Below, in pieces: positions 28,773-36,681 of a DNA stretch of 64,000 nt. The position numbers and the translations under genes were made by a program. The notes under the pieces were generated by a model. That model saw nothing but the letters and a program-made list of their open reading frames with translations. It did not search any database and was not told the DNA's origin. The first letter of the stretch is position 1. Each line of letters opens with the position of its first letter. Origin of the DNA: Achromobacter aloeverae (GTDB lineage Bacteria; Pseudomonadota; Gammaproteobacteria; Burkholderiales; Burkholderiaceae_B); the NCBI RefSeq assembly GCF_004121055.1, contig NZ_PYAL01000001.1, forward strand, positions 62,001 through 126,000, read 5' to 3'.

Positions 28773-30361
28773 ACATGACGACCCGCTACATCGATGCCGC
28801 TCACGCGCGGCAATGGCTGCAGGACGGCGCCGAAATCGCCCTGGTCGACGTCCGCGAGGCCGGACGCTACGGCGAAGGCCATGCCCTGCTGGCCGTGAAC
28901 ATTCCATACAGCCGACTGGAGTTGGATATCGGGACGCTGATTCCCCGACTTGCCACACGCATCGTCCTGATTGCTGAAAACGACCGATTGGCCGAACGCG
29001 CCGCACTATCCCTGGCGCAGCTTGGGTATAGCCAGGTCACGGCGCTGCGCGGCGGCGTCGACGCCTGGGACGAGCCCTTGTTCCAGGGCGTGAACGTACC
29101 TAGCAAAGCCTTCGCCGAATATGTCGAGCACGGTTTCCACACGCCCGATATCAGCGCGGAGGAGTTGCATCGCCTGCAAGGGCAGGACGCCAATCTCATC
29201 CTGTTGGACAGCCGCACGGTCGAGGAGCACCGCCGTTTCCACGTGCCAGGCGCCATCGCCTGCCCCGGCAGCGAACTGGTGCCGCGATTCGCCGACCTGG
29301 TGCCGGACCCCGAGACCCTGGTGGTGATCAGTTGCGCCGGGCGCACCCGCGGCGTCATGGGCGCGCAGACCCTGCTGTCCGCCGGCGTGCCGAACCGCGT
29401 CGTCGCCCTGCGCGGCGGCACGCAGGGGTGGCGCCTGGCCGGACTGGCGCTTGAGACCGGGCCGGCGCGGGAGTCCGCCCCGGCCAGTCCGGCCTCGCGC
29501 CTGCGCGCCCAGCCCGCCGCGCGCGACCTGGCAAGTCGTCATGGCATTCCCGCCATCGATGCGCGCACGCTGGCCGCCTGGCAGGACGATCCCTCGCGCA
29601 CCACCTATGTGTTCGACGTGCGTACCCGCGAAGAATATGCCGCCGGGCATCATCCCGGCGCGTCCTTCGTGCAAGGCGTGCAATTGATCCAGCGCCTGGA
29701 CGAAGCGGCCGCCGTCCGCGGTGCGCGGCTGGTCCTTGCCGATGACGACGGCATCCGCGCCACACTGACGGCGTACTGGCTAAAGCAATTGGGATGGGAA
29801 GTCGCCGTCCTGGCGCGCGACGCCGGGACGCTGGTGGCCGAAGGCGAACGCGGCCATCCCGCGCCGGCGCGTCCGGCCTTGCCGGCGGTGGAAGCCGTGG
29901 ATCCGGCGGCGGCCGCCGCCGCGATCCAGCGCGGCGCCTTGTTGCTGGATACCAGCGACAGCGCGGGCTTCCTGCGCGCGCATCCGCAAGGCGCGCGCTG
30001 GATAAACCGCTCACGGCTGGACGACGACGAGGCGCGCCGCGCCGGCCACGTCATCGTCACGGGAGACGATGCCGGCGTGGCACACCTGGTCGCGCTGGAC
30101 CTGCGCGAGCACGCGCGGGTGTCCCTGCTGCGCGGGGGACTGGAAGCATGGCGTGCAGCAGGACTGCCAGTGGCAAGCGCGCAAGCCTTGCCACCTGGCG
30201 TGGAACGCATCGATTTCCTGGCGTGGCTGCACGATCGCCACGAAGGCAATGCCGCGTCCAGCGCCGCCTATCTCGAATGGGAAGCCGCGCTGCCCGCGCG
30301 CATCGGCGCTCCCACGGTGGCCGGTATCCGGCTTGCCGTACCGGACGCCGGCGCTGCGTAG
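28769..30361 (+). CDS. four-domain rhodanese-like sulfurtransferase
   Basis: A 530-residue protein of four tandem rhodanese domains (roughly residues 1-103, 125-235, 265-370 and 395-480) plus a short C-terminal extension (FLAWLHDRHEGNAASSAAYL). Only domain 2 has the catalytic cysteine, in the loop SCAGRTRG (Cys189). The matching loops of domains 1, 3 and 4 read AENDRLAE, ADDDGIRA and TGDDAGVA and lack cysteine, so they are structural or regulatory. It should move sulfane sulfur in the cytosol. The ATG at 28769 overlaps the monooxygenase stop by 4 bp. It closes the organosulfur operon. Confidence 0.88.
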   Translation: MNMTTRYIDAAHARQWLQDGAEIALVDVREAGRYGEGHALLAVNIPYSRLELDIGTLIPRLATRIVLIAENDRLAERAALSLAQLGYSQVTALRGGVDAWDEPLFQGVNVPSKAFAEYVEHGFHTPDISAEELHRLQGQDANLILLDSRTVEEHRRFHVPGAIACPGSELVPRFADLVPDPETLVVISCAGRTRGVMGAQTLLSAGVPNRVVALRGGTQGWRLAGLALETGPARESAPASPASRLRAQPAARDLASRHGIPAIDARTLAAWQDDPSRTTYVFDVRTREEYAAGHHPGASFVQGVQLIQRLDEAAAVRGARLVLADDDGIRATLTAYWLKQLGWEVAVLARDAGTLVAEGERGHPAPARPALPAVEAVDPAAAAAAIQRGALLLDTSDSAGFLRAHPQGARWINRSRLDDDEARRAGHVIVTGDDAGVAHLVALDLREHARVSLLRGGLEAWRAAGLPVASAQALPPGVERIDFLAWLHDRHEGNAASSAAYLEWEAALPARIGAPTVAGIRLAVPDAGAA

Positions 30362-30429
30362 CGCTGGCTCGCGCTGTGTAGTTGTGCCTGGTGCCGCCCT
30401 GTCTGGCGCCTGGTAGCCGCTACGTCGCA

Positions 30430-30447
30430 CTGCCTGGCGCCAGGCAG
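30430..30447. terminator. 18-bp palindrome between convergent genes
   Basis: CTGCCTGGCGCCAGGCAG is a perfect inverted repeat between the rhodanese stop and the AraC-family stop. Related GCCTGG units occur just upstream. It can fold in transcripts of either strand but lacks a T-run, so termination is only possible, not shown. Confidence 0.35.
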
Positions 30448-30474
30448 CACGACCAGTCTATCCGGCGGCGCCCG

Positions 30475-31413
30475 TTACAGCACGGCCCGCCGGTATTGCG
30501 CCGGCGACAGGCCCGTGGTCCGCTTGAAGGCGTGGCTGAACGCGCTTTCGCTGGCGTAGCCCAATCCTTCCATCCAACTGCTGAAAGGCCGCGGATCATG
30601 CTTCAACGCGTGGCGGGCAAGCTGCATGCGCCAATGGGTGAGGTAGGCCATGGGCGACACGCCCGCCACGGCCTTGAAGCGTACCGCGAAGGTAGTTCGC
30701 GACATGGCGGCGGCGCGCGCCAGTTCCTCTACTTGCCAGGGCCGGCCCGGCTCATCGTGGATACAGCGCAGGGCCGGCTGCAGGCGCTCATCGGACATCG
30801 CGCGCAGCCAGCCGGGTAACAGGCTGCCCGCCCGGGCGAGGTGCAGGCGCAGCGTCTGCAAGAACAGCATCTGCGTCAATTGCTGCGTCATCAGGGCATG
30901 GCCGCTGGCGCACACGGCACGCTCTTCGATCAGCCGCTCGACCAGCCAGCGCAACATGCGCCCTTCGCTGGCATCCTGGCCCAGGTGGATCAGCGGCGGC
31001 AAGGCGGCCGCCAGCAACTGACCGCATTCGGCGTCCAGCAAGGCATGGCCGCCCAACATATGGAACGTCGATCCGTCGCCCAACGTGACGCTCGAATGCG
31101 GCGGCTTGGGCGGCACGAAGATCTCGGACGCGTCGCGCTCCGGCGCCGCCAGGTCGCCGGCCAGCAGGAAATCGTGCTGCCAGTACATGATCGCCACATC
31201 GCCCGCCCGCAGTTCCACGGCGGGCTCGTCGCGCCGCAATTGCAGCCACGCGCGGCCGTGCAATATGGCAAAGAACTTGAGCCCTTCCGGCCGGGGCATG
31301 CGGATGGCCCAACTGCCGCCCGCACGCAGTTCGCCCGAATACGTGGGCCGGGCGGCCGCCAGCCGGATCAGGTCGGAAAGCGGGTCGCCGGGAATTTCTG
31401 AACGATCGAGCAT
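30475..31413 (-). CDS. AraC-family regulator with cupin sensor domain
   Basis: A 312-residue AraC/XylS regulator. The N-terminal cupin-type domain (about residues 5-190, containing AIMYWQHDFLLAGD) precedes two C-terminal helix-turn-helix motifs (WQVEELARAAAMSRTTFAVRF and the GYASESAFSHAFKRTTGLSP region). It is divergent from an SDR gene and probably controls it. The ATG at 31413 was used; another ATG at 31434 is possible and neither has a clear ribosome-binding site. Confidence 0.88.
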   Translation of the reverse strand: MLDRSEIPGDPLSDLIRLAAARPTYSGELRAGGSWAIRMPRPEGLKFFAILHGRAWLQLRRDEPAVELRAGDVAIMYWQHDFLLAGDLAAPERDASEIFVPPKPPHSSVTLGDGSTFHMLGGHALLDAECGQLLAAALPPLIHLGQDASEGRMLRWLVERLIEERAVCASGHALMTQQLTQMLFLQTLRLHLARAGSLLPGWLRAMSDERLQPALRCIHDEPGRPWQVEELARAAAMSRTTFAVRFKAVAGVSPMAYLTHWRMQLARHALKHDPRPFSSWMEGLGYASESAFSHAFKRTTGLSPAQYRRAVL

Positions 31414-31504
31414 GAATATCGAACTGGGCAGCATTAATCGTTCGAGGACTTTAGCGCAAACTCTCGGGGCACTCCAGCCTTCCCTCTTCCCCAGGAGTCC
31501 ATCC

Positions 31505-32518
31505 ATGCTGCAACAAGTGACCCCTATCCAAAAACCCCTGCCCTCCGGCTTCACGGCCGCCGCCACCGCCGAGGACGTCATCGCCGGCATCGACCTGGCC
31601 GGCCGCATCGCCATCGTCACGGGCGGCTACTCCGGCCTGGGCCAGGAGGCGGCCCGCGTCCTCGCCCAGGCCGGCGCGCGCGTGATCGTGCCCGCCCGCG
31701 ACCAAGCGAAGGCGCGCCAACGGCTGTCCAGCATTGCGGGCATCGAAGTCTGGCCCATGGACCTGGCCGATGCCCGCACGATAGACCGCTTCGCCGAACG
31801 CTTCCTGGCCGAGCGCCGGCCGCTCGACATCCTGATGCTCAGCGCCGGCATCATGGCCCTGCCCGAGCTGCAACGCGATGCGCGCGGGCTGGAAATGCAG
31901 TTCGCCATCAACCACATCGGCCATTTCGCCCTGACGGGCAGATTGTGGCAGGCGCTGTCCGCCGCGGACAACGCGCGTGTCGTCGCCCTGTCCTCGCGCG
32001 GGCACCGGTACTCGCCCATCCGCTTCGACGACCTGGCGTTCGCCCGCTGCGCCTACGACCGCTGGGCCGCCTACGGGCAATCCAAGACCGCCAACGCCCT
32101 GTTCGCCCTGGAGCTGGACCGTCGCGGCCGCGACGCGGGCGTGCGCGCCTTCTCGGTGCACCCGGGCGGGATCGTGACCAATCTGGCGCAACACCTGACC
32201 CAGGAGGAACTGCGCGACTTCGGCGCCCTGGACGCCGAAGGCCGGCCGGTGATCGATCCCGGCAAGGGGTGGAAATCCGTGGCGCAGGGCGCCGCCACCC
32301 AGGTCTGGTGCGCCGTCCACCCGCAACTCGACGGCCTGGGCGGCCTGTATTGCGAGGACGTCGACGTGGCCGGCCCGGCGGATGGCGACCTCGCCAACCT
32401 GGATCCCGGGGCCCCAGGACGGGGCGTGGCCGAGCACGCCACGGACCCCGTGGCCGCAACGCGGCTGTGGGTGGTCAGCGAGGCCTTGACCGGGTTGCGG
32501 TTCCCGGTTTCAAGATAG
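31505..32518 (+). CDS. short-chain dehydrogenase/reductase
   Basis: A 337-residue classical-type SDR, NAD(P)-binding at TGGYSGLG (about residues 38-45), with LSAGIM in place of the usual NNAG, and active-site Ser (VALSSRGHR) and YxxxK (YGQSK). The length and late segment (HPGGIVTNL) resemble the retinol-dehydrogenase/WW-domain oxidoreductase-like branch. It is divergent from the AraC-type gene, a common regulator-target arrangement. Substrate unknown. Confidence 0.88.
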   Translation: MLQQVTPIQKPLPSGFTAAATAEDVIAGIDLAGRIAIVTGGYSGLGQEAARVLAQAGARVIVPARDQAKARQRLSSIAGIEVWPMDLADARTIDRFAERFLAERRPLDILMLSAGIMALPELQRDARGLEMQFAINHIGHFALTGRLWQALSAADNARVVALSSRGHRYSPIRFDDLAFARCAYDRWAAYGQSKTANALFALELDRRGRDAGVRAFSVHPGGIVTNLAQHLTQEELRDFGALDAEGRPVIDPGKGWKSVAQGAATQVWCAVHPQLDGLGGLYCEDVDVAGPADGDLANLDPGAPGRGVAEHATDPVAATRLWVVSEALTGLRFPVSR

Positions 32519-32814
32519 ATAGCAGCAGGAGCGCGCCCCGCGAACCAACCTGTCCCTTCTTAATTGGGGGAAACGCGCGCTCCACTGTCGTGCGCCGCCG
32601 TGCTAGTCTTCAAGGACCACGCCACTCCATGGAGACGGATCGCCAGACATTGCCCACATCCCGCACGCTCGACCCTCAATGGGCTCTGATGAGCCTCCCT
32701 TAGTCCAGCGAGACCTTCATCTACTCGGTGCATGGCATCAGTCCGATGTTCTGGATGTGGCAATAACCCTCATGCATGGGGATGCCGGTCCGCGTTACAT
32801 AAGGCAAATCATCC
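32519..32814. other. intergenic region without a convincing gene
   Basis: This 296-bp stretch follows the SDR stop. A 24-codon frame starting at ATG 32630 begins METDRQ and resembles in DNA the start of the next small gene, which begins with the same CCATGGAGACG. This hints at a partial duplication. No palindrome, promoter pair or longer gene was recognised. Confidence 0.4.
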
Positions 32815-33051
32815 ATGGAGACGATCGACATTCAAGGCCCCACGCATGTCGCTACCATAGACGTCGGCGCGTTGGTGGGCCCCAGCGATACCATCCTGTT
32901 GCGCATCAGCCGGTCGGAGAACGGCGCCGAGGCGAAGGAAGACTCGAGCGAGGTATTCCTGCTCAGCCACGACCAGGTCGAGGACCTCGTTACAAAGCTA
33001 CGGAAGTCGCTGCGTTGGATAGATGAGAAGCCTTATGAGCGTTTTCACTAG
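32815..33051 (+). CDS. small hypothetical protein, 78 residues
   Basis: A 78-residue protein with no recognised family. It opens with METIDIQGPTHVA, has an acidic middle and a likely C-terminal helix (SHDQVEDLVTKLRKSLRWID), with no signal peptide or membrane segment. Amino-acid use looks protein-like, and AGG lies about 10 nt before the ATG. It lies between the SDR and the cold-shock gene. Function is unknown, and it could still be a chance frame. Confidence 0.5.
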   Translation: METIDIQGPTHVATIDVGALVGPSDTILLRISRSENGAEAKEDSSEVFLLSHDQVEDLVTKLRKSLRWIDEKPYERFH

Positions 33052-33088
33052 TTTTTGGCCTCGATTCGGTCCAAATCGCGAATAAAAC

Positions 33089-33117
33089 TTGACTCGCCGC
33101 GGGCTCACCCCCATAGT
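33089..33117 (+). promoter_or_regulatory. probable sigma-70 promoter of the cold-shock gene
   Basis: TTGACT (33089-33094) is followed after 17 bp by CATAGT (33112-33117), a fair sigma-70 match. Transcription from about 33124 would give a leader near 125 nt before the cold-shock ATG. Long leaders that refold at low temperature are typical of csp mRNAs. Confidence 0.5.
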
Positions 33118-33249
33118 TAGCCCAGATTTTCAAGTGCCCTGATATTGTTCCTCCGCGTATGAGCAAGTGATACGCACATTTGTCCATGTTCTTGCCTTGA
33201 TCATCTCCTCCCGGACGCACGTCCGTAACTCATCAAGGTACCGCAATTC

Positions 33250-33453
33250 ATGGAAACCGGAATCGTCAAGTGGTTTAACTCGGAAAAGGGTTTTGGCTTC
33301 ATTACCCCCGAAAAGGGCGGCAATGACCTGTTCGCCCATTTCTCGGAAATCCAATCCGACGGCTACAAGTCGCTGCAAGAAAACCAGCGCGTCAGCTATG
33401 TGCCCGCCATGGGCCAGAAAGGCCCCCAGGCCACCAAGATCACCCCGCTGTAA
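33250..33453 (+). CDS. cspA: cold-shock protein, CspA family
   Basis: A 67-residue OB-fold nucleic-acid chaperone. RNP1 (KGFGFI, residues 14-19) and RNP2 (DLFAHF, about 27-32) are intact, and length is standard. Such proteins bind single-stranded RNA or DNA and melt secondary structure. It is monocistronic, with a long leader and its own strong terminator. Whether it is cold-induced or constitutive cannot be told. Confidence 0.95.
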   Translation: METGIVKWFNSEKGFGFITPEKGGNDLFAHFSEIQSDGYKSLQENQRVSYVPAMGQKGPQATKITPL

Positions 33454-33481
33454 GCCTCTGGGCTGACCGCGACGGTTGATG

Positions 33482-33508
33482 AAAAAGCCCTCTTAGGAGG
33501 GCTTTTTT
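33482..33508 (+). terminator. rho-independent terminator of the cold-shock gene
   Basis: AAAAAGCCCTC pairs with GAGGGCTTTTT around a TTAG loop, followed by T. It starts 29 bp after the stop. The A-run on the left makes it potentially active from the other strand too. Confidence 0.92.
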
Positions 33509-33582
33509 ACGTTTGCACCTTCGCGGGCAAAAGCACGGCCCGCTGGCTATACTGCCCGGACCCTAATTTTCGGAGCGCCGCC

Positions 33583-34485
33583 GTGGACCTGATGCAGGCC
33601 ATGAAGACCTACGTCGCCGTGGTCGAAAGCGGCGGTTTCACCCCGGCGGCCCGCAAGCTGGACATCTCGCTTTCGGTGGTCAGCCGGCTGGTCACGGAGC
33701 TGGAAACCCATCTGGGCGTCCGCCTGCTGACCCGCACGACGCGCGTCGTGCGCCCGACCGACACCGGGGCGGCGTATTTCGAGAACTGCAAGCGCATCCT
33801 GGCTGAAATCGAAGAAGCCGAACTGGCCGCGGCCGGCACGCACGCAACGCCCCGGGGCCAGTTGGTGGTGACCGCGCCGGTCCTGTTCGGCGCCCGCCAT
33901 GTCACGCCCATCGTGGTCGAATACCTGGGACGGTACCCTGAAGTAGATGTCCATTGCCTGCTGCTGGACCGCAACGTCAACCTGGTCGAAGAAGGGGTGG
34001 ATGTCGGCGTGCGCATAGGCGAGCTGCCCGGCTCTCCCTTGCAGGCCATCCCCGTCGGCCGTGTGCGGCGGGTCGTCTGCGCCGCGCCGTCCTATCTGAA
34101 AACGCACGGCCTGCCCCGCACGCCGGAAGAGCTGGCCGGCCACACGCTGATACAGGTGACAGGCATCACCACCCTCGCCGAATGGCGTTTTTCGCACCAG
34201 GGCACTGTTCTTCCCTACCGCTACGCTCCCCGCCTGGCCACGAGCACCAATGATTCGGCCATCGCGGCGGCGGTGGCGGGCCTGGGCCTGGCGCGGGTGC
34301 TTTCGTACCAGGTCGCCGACGAGTTGCGGGACGGCAAGCTGCGGGTCGTCCTGGCCGACTACGAACCGCCGCCGGTTCCCATCCACGTCATCCATCGGGA
34401 AGGCCGCCATGCCATGCGCAAGGTGCGCGCTTTCCTGGATCTGGCGATAGATCGCTTGCGGGCCGATCAATCCCTCAACGGATAA
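33583..34485 (+). CDS. LysR-family transcriptional regulator
   Basis: A 300-residue LysR regulator of the single-component DsdC/CrgA-like branch (AMKTYVAVVESGGFTPAARK, RLLTRTTRVVRPTDTG). The helix-turn-helix is at about residues 5-60 and the effector domain follows. GTG start with GGAG about 9 nt upstream. It precedes the GST gene in the same direction, with 159 bp between them holding dyads that may be its binding sites. Confidence 0.9.
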   Translation: MDLMQAMKTYVAVVESGGFTPAARKLDISLSVVSRLVTELETHLGVRLLTRTTRVVRPTDTGAAYFENCKRILAEIEEAELAAAGTHATPRGQLVVTAPVLFGARHVTPIVVEYLGRYPEVDVHCLLLDRNVNLVEEGVDVGVRIGELPGSPLQAIPVGRVRRVVCAAPSYLKTHGLPRTPEELAGHTLIQVTGITTLAEWRFSHQGTVLPYRYAPRLATSTNDSAIAAAVAGLGLARVLSYQVADELRDGKLRVVLADYEPPPVPIHVIHREGRHAMRKVRAFLDLAIDRLRADQSLNG

Positions 34486-34524
34486 AAACCCCGCGGCGGG
34501 CCTCTCGCAGGCGATTTTTTCTCG

Positions 34525-34553
34525 ATTCTTCTTGTCTCAAGAATAATATCTTG
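34525..34553. promoter_or_regulatory. candidate LysR-type dyads upstream of the GST gene
   Basis: Two overlapping dyads lie about 100 bp before the GST ATG: ATTCTT-N8-AAGAAT (34525-34544) and CAAGA-N6-TCTTG (34538-34553). The region is A/T-rich compared with its surroundings. LysR proteins often bind such interrupted dyads beside their target promoter. Link to the adjacent LysR gene is inference. Confidence 0.4.
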
Positions 34554-34644
34554 CGACACAGGCCATTTTTCCCACGAGCAGCCACTCCTAAGATGCGTTT
34601 TCGCACGCCATTATGTGTAAAACGCAAAATATAGGACAGCCGCC

Positions 34645-35256
34645 ATGAAACTCTACCGCCACCCGCTATCCGGTCATTGCCACCGCGTCGACCTGTTCCT
34701 GTCGCTACTTGGACTGCCCTGTGCACGGGTCGACGTGGACCTGGCCAGCCGGGCCCACAAGCAGCCCGAGTTCCTGAAGCTCAATCCCTTCGGCCAGGTT
34801 CCGGTGCTGATCGACGACGACACCGTCATCCCGGATTCCAACGCCATCCTGGTGTACCTGGCCAAGAAACACGGCAGGACGGACTGGCTGTCCGAGACGC
34901 CGAAGGAAGCCGCCGCCGTGCAGCGCTGGCTGTCGGTCGCGGCCGGCGACATCGCCTTTGGTCCGGCCACTGCCCGCCTGGTCACCGTCTTCGGTGCGCG
35001 GGTCGATGCCGAGGTGGCGATCGCCCGCGCCCACGTCGTCCTGAAGCGGATGGACGACGCCCTGGCCGAGGGCGCGTGGATCGCCGGTTCGCGCCCGACC
35101 ATCGCGGATGTGGCCCTGTACAGCTACACGGCGCGCGCGCCCGAAGGCTACGTGGACCTGAAGGACTATCCCAACGTACGCGGTTGGCTGGCAAGAATGG
35201 AAGCCCTGCCCGGGTTCGTGGAATTCCCGCGCACCGCGGTCGGCCTGGCGGCCTGA
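34645..35256 (+). CDS. glutathione S-transferase
   Basis: A 203-residue GST. The thioredoxin-like N-terminal domain ([20 protein letters not shown], with the [16 protein letters not shown] glutathione-binding segment) is followed by the all-helical domain. The Ser in the first helix region is the likely catalytic residue. It probably conjugates or isomerises electrophiles in the cytosol. It is followed after 41 bp by a flavin split-barrel gene, a likely co-transcribed partner. Confidence 0.92.
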   Translation: MKLYRHPLSGHCHRVDLFLSLLGLPCARVDVDLASRAHKQPEFLKLNPFGQVPVLIDDDTVIPDSNAILVYLAKKHGRTDWLSETPKEAAAVQRWLSVAAGDIAFGPATARLVTVFGARVDAEVAIARAHVVLKRMDDALAEGAWIAGSRPTIADVALYSYTARAPEGYVDLKDYPNVRGWLARMEALPGFVEFPRTAVGLAA

Positions 35257-35297
35257 GCGCAGCGGCGCTTCCCGCCTCTTCCCGTCAAGGAGCTCAT

Positions 35298-36245
35298 ATG
35301 TCCTCCCTGCCCTGGCACGCCGGCGAACTGGCCTTGCAAGCCCGCGCCGGCGCGATGGAAAAAATGGACGGCGTGGGACGTCGCTTCATCCGCGACCACA
35401 TGCCGGACCAGCATCGAGAATTCTTCGCGCAACTGCCTTTTGTCGTGCTGGGAACGGTCGCGCGGGATGGCACGCCCTGGGCCACATTGCGGGCGGGGCC
35501 GCCGGGTTTCCTGGCGTCTCCCGACCCGCGGCGCCTGTGCGTCGCGCTGGCGCAAGTCAGCGCCGACCCCGCGGATGAAGGGCTAGCCGACGGTTGCGCG
35601 GTCGGCCTGCTGGGCGTGGACCTGGCCACCCGCCGGCGCAATCGCCTCAACGGCGTGCTGCGCCACGCGGGCGGCAAGCCGGCCCATATCGACGTGGCGC
35701 AGAGCTTCGGCAATTGCCCGCGTTATATCCATCAGCGCAACCTGGCGTACACCCGCGATCCTTGGGAAGAGGCAGGGTCCCCGTCCCAAATGCTGGACGC
35801 CCTCGATGCGGCCGCCCTGGCCTTGATTTCCAGGTCCGCGACATTCTTCGTGGCGTCCTACGCGGACCTGCCTGGACAGGGCCGCCAGGTCGACGTGTCC
35901 CATCGCGGCGGCAAGCCGGGCTTCGTCCGCCTGGACAAGGATGGCGGCATGACGATCCCGGATTTCAACGGCAATCTCTTCTTCAATACGCTGGGCAATT
36001 TCATGCTCAATCCGCGGGCCGGCGTCACCTTCGTCGACTTCGCGACGGGCGGCCTGCTGCAGATGACGGGCCGCGTGGACGTCATCGTCGACGACCCGGC
36101 AATTGCCGCCTTCCAGGGCGCGGAACGGTTGTGGCGCTTCTTCCCTGAACGCATCGTACGCCGGCCGCAGGCCCTACCCTTGCGCTGGTCGGACGACGCA
36201 GCCGGGACATCGCCGCATGCCCTGCTCACCGGCGACTGGGAATAA
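35298..36245 (+). CDS. pyridoxamine-5'-phosphate-oxidase-like FMN split-barrel protein
   Basis: A 315-residue protein with the FMN-binding split-barrel fold of PNPOx relatives, seen in two repeats: FVVLGTVARDGTPWATL (about residues 50-66) and SATFFVASYADL through DFNGNLFFNTLGN. Size matches the pyridoxamine 5'-phosphate oxidase family proteins often found next to GST genes. AAGGAGCT lies before the ATG. The reaction is unknown; flavin-dependent reduction is plausible. Confidence 0.85.
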   Translation: MSSLPWHAGELALQARAGAMEKMDGVGRRFIRDHMPDQHREFFAQLPFVVLGTVARDGTPWATLRAGPPGFLASPDPRRLCVALAQVSADPADEGLADGCAVGLLGVDLATRRRNRLNGVLRHAGGKPAHIDVAQSFGNCPRYIHQRNLAYTRDPWEEAGSPSQMLDALDAAALALISRSATFFVASYADLPGQGRQVDVSHRGGKPGFVRLDKDGGMTIPDFNGNLFFNTLGNFMLNPRAGVTFVDFATGGLLQMTGRVDVIVDDPAIAAFQGAERLWRFFPERIVRRPQALPLRWSDDAAGTSPHALLTGDWE

Positions 36246-36257
36246 GGCCCGCCTTGC

Positions 36258-36443
36258 CTACAGTGCGGGCGCCAAGGCCTCGACCGCCGCGTGTCGCGCG
36301 GGTCGCGACGGGTCCTCGGCGGGCAGCATGTCTTCCGTGGCCCTGAGCACCTGGACCGCTTCGTCGCGCGACACGCCGACCGTGGTCAGGAAATGGATCA
36401 GCATCGATGCCAGGCAGGCTATGTCATAGGAATCGCTCTTCAT
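36258..36443 (-). CDS. small hypothetical protein, 61 residues
   Basis: A 61-residue acidic protein (MKSDSYDIACLASMLIHFLTT...) read leftward. GAGGGAG about 8 nt upstream of the ATG is a good ribosome-binding site, which favours a real gene. No family is recognised. It converges with the split-barrel gene and is divergent from the cation ATPase. Confidence 0.5.
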   Translation of the reverse strand: MKSDSYDIACLASMLIHFLTTVGVSRDEAVQVLRATEDMLPAEDPSRPARHAAVEALAPAL

Positions 36444-36681
36444 GGTCAGCTCCCTCGCGGTATATGCCTTACTGTTGCCGCCTATGCTGCCGCCCGTGTT
36501 GATCCACATCAAGTCCGCCAGCATGACGGCGGCTTGCGCCTGCCCGCAAAGGCCCTCGGCTTGCCGCGACACGGGGTGGCCGCTATCATCGGCCGGGTAA
36601 TGTCCGGGGATGGACCAGCAAGCGCGAGTTCCGGTCCCGCTCCCCCTGCGCTCCAGTGCAAGGCAACCGGGAGAGACGGGG

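Noticed and set aside
27623-30361. A 912-residue fusion of a flavin monooxygenase and rhodanese domains
   Set aside because: About 100 residues in the middle are out-of-frame monooxygenase sequence. The rhodanese has its own ATG overlapping the corrected monooxygenase stop, so these are two genes and a frameshift.
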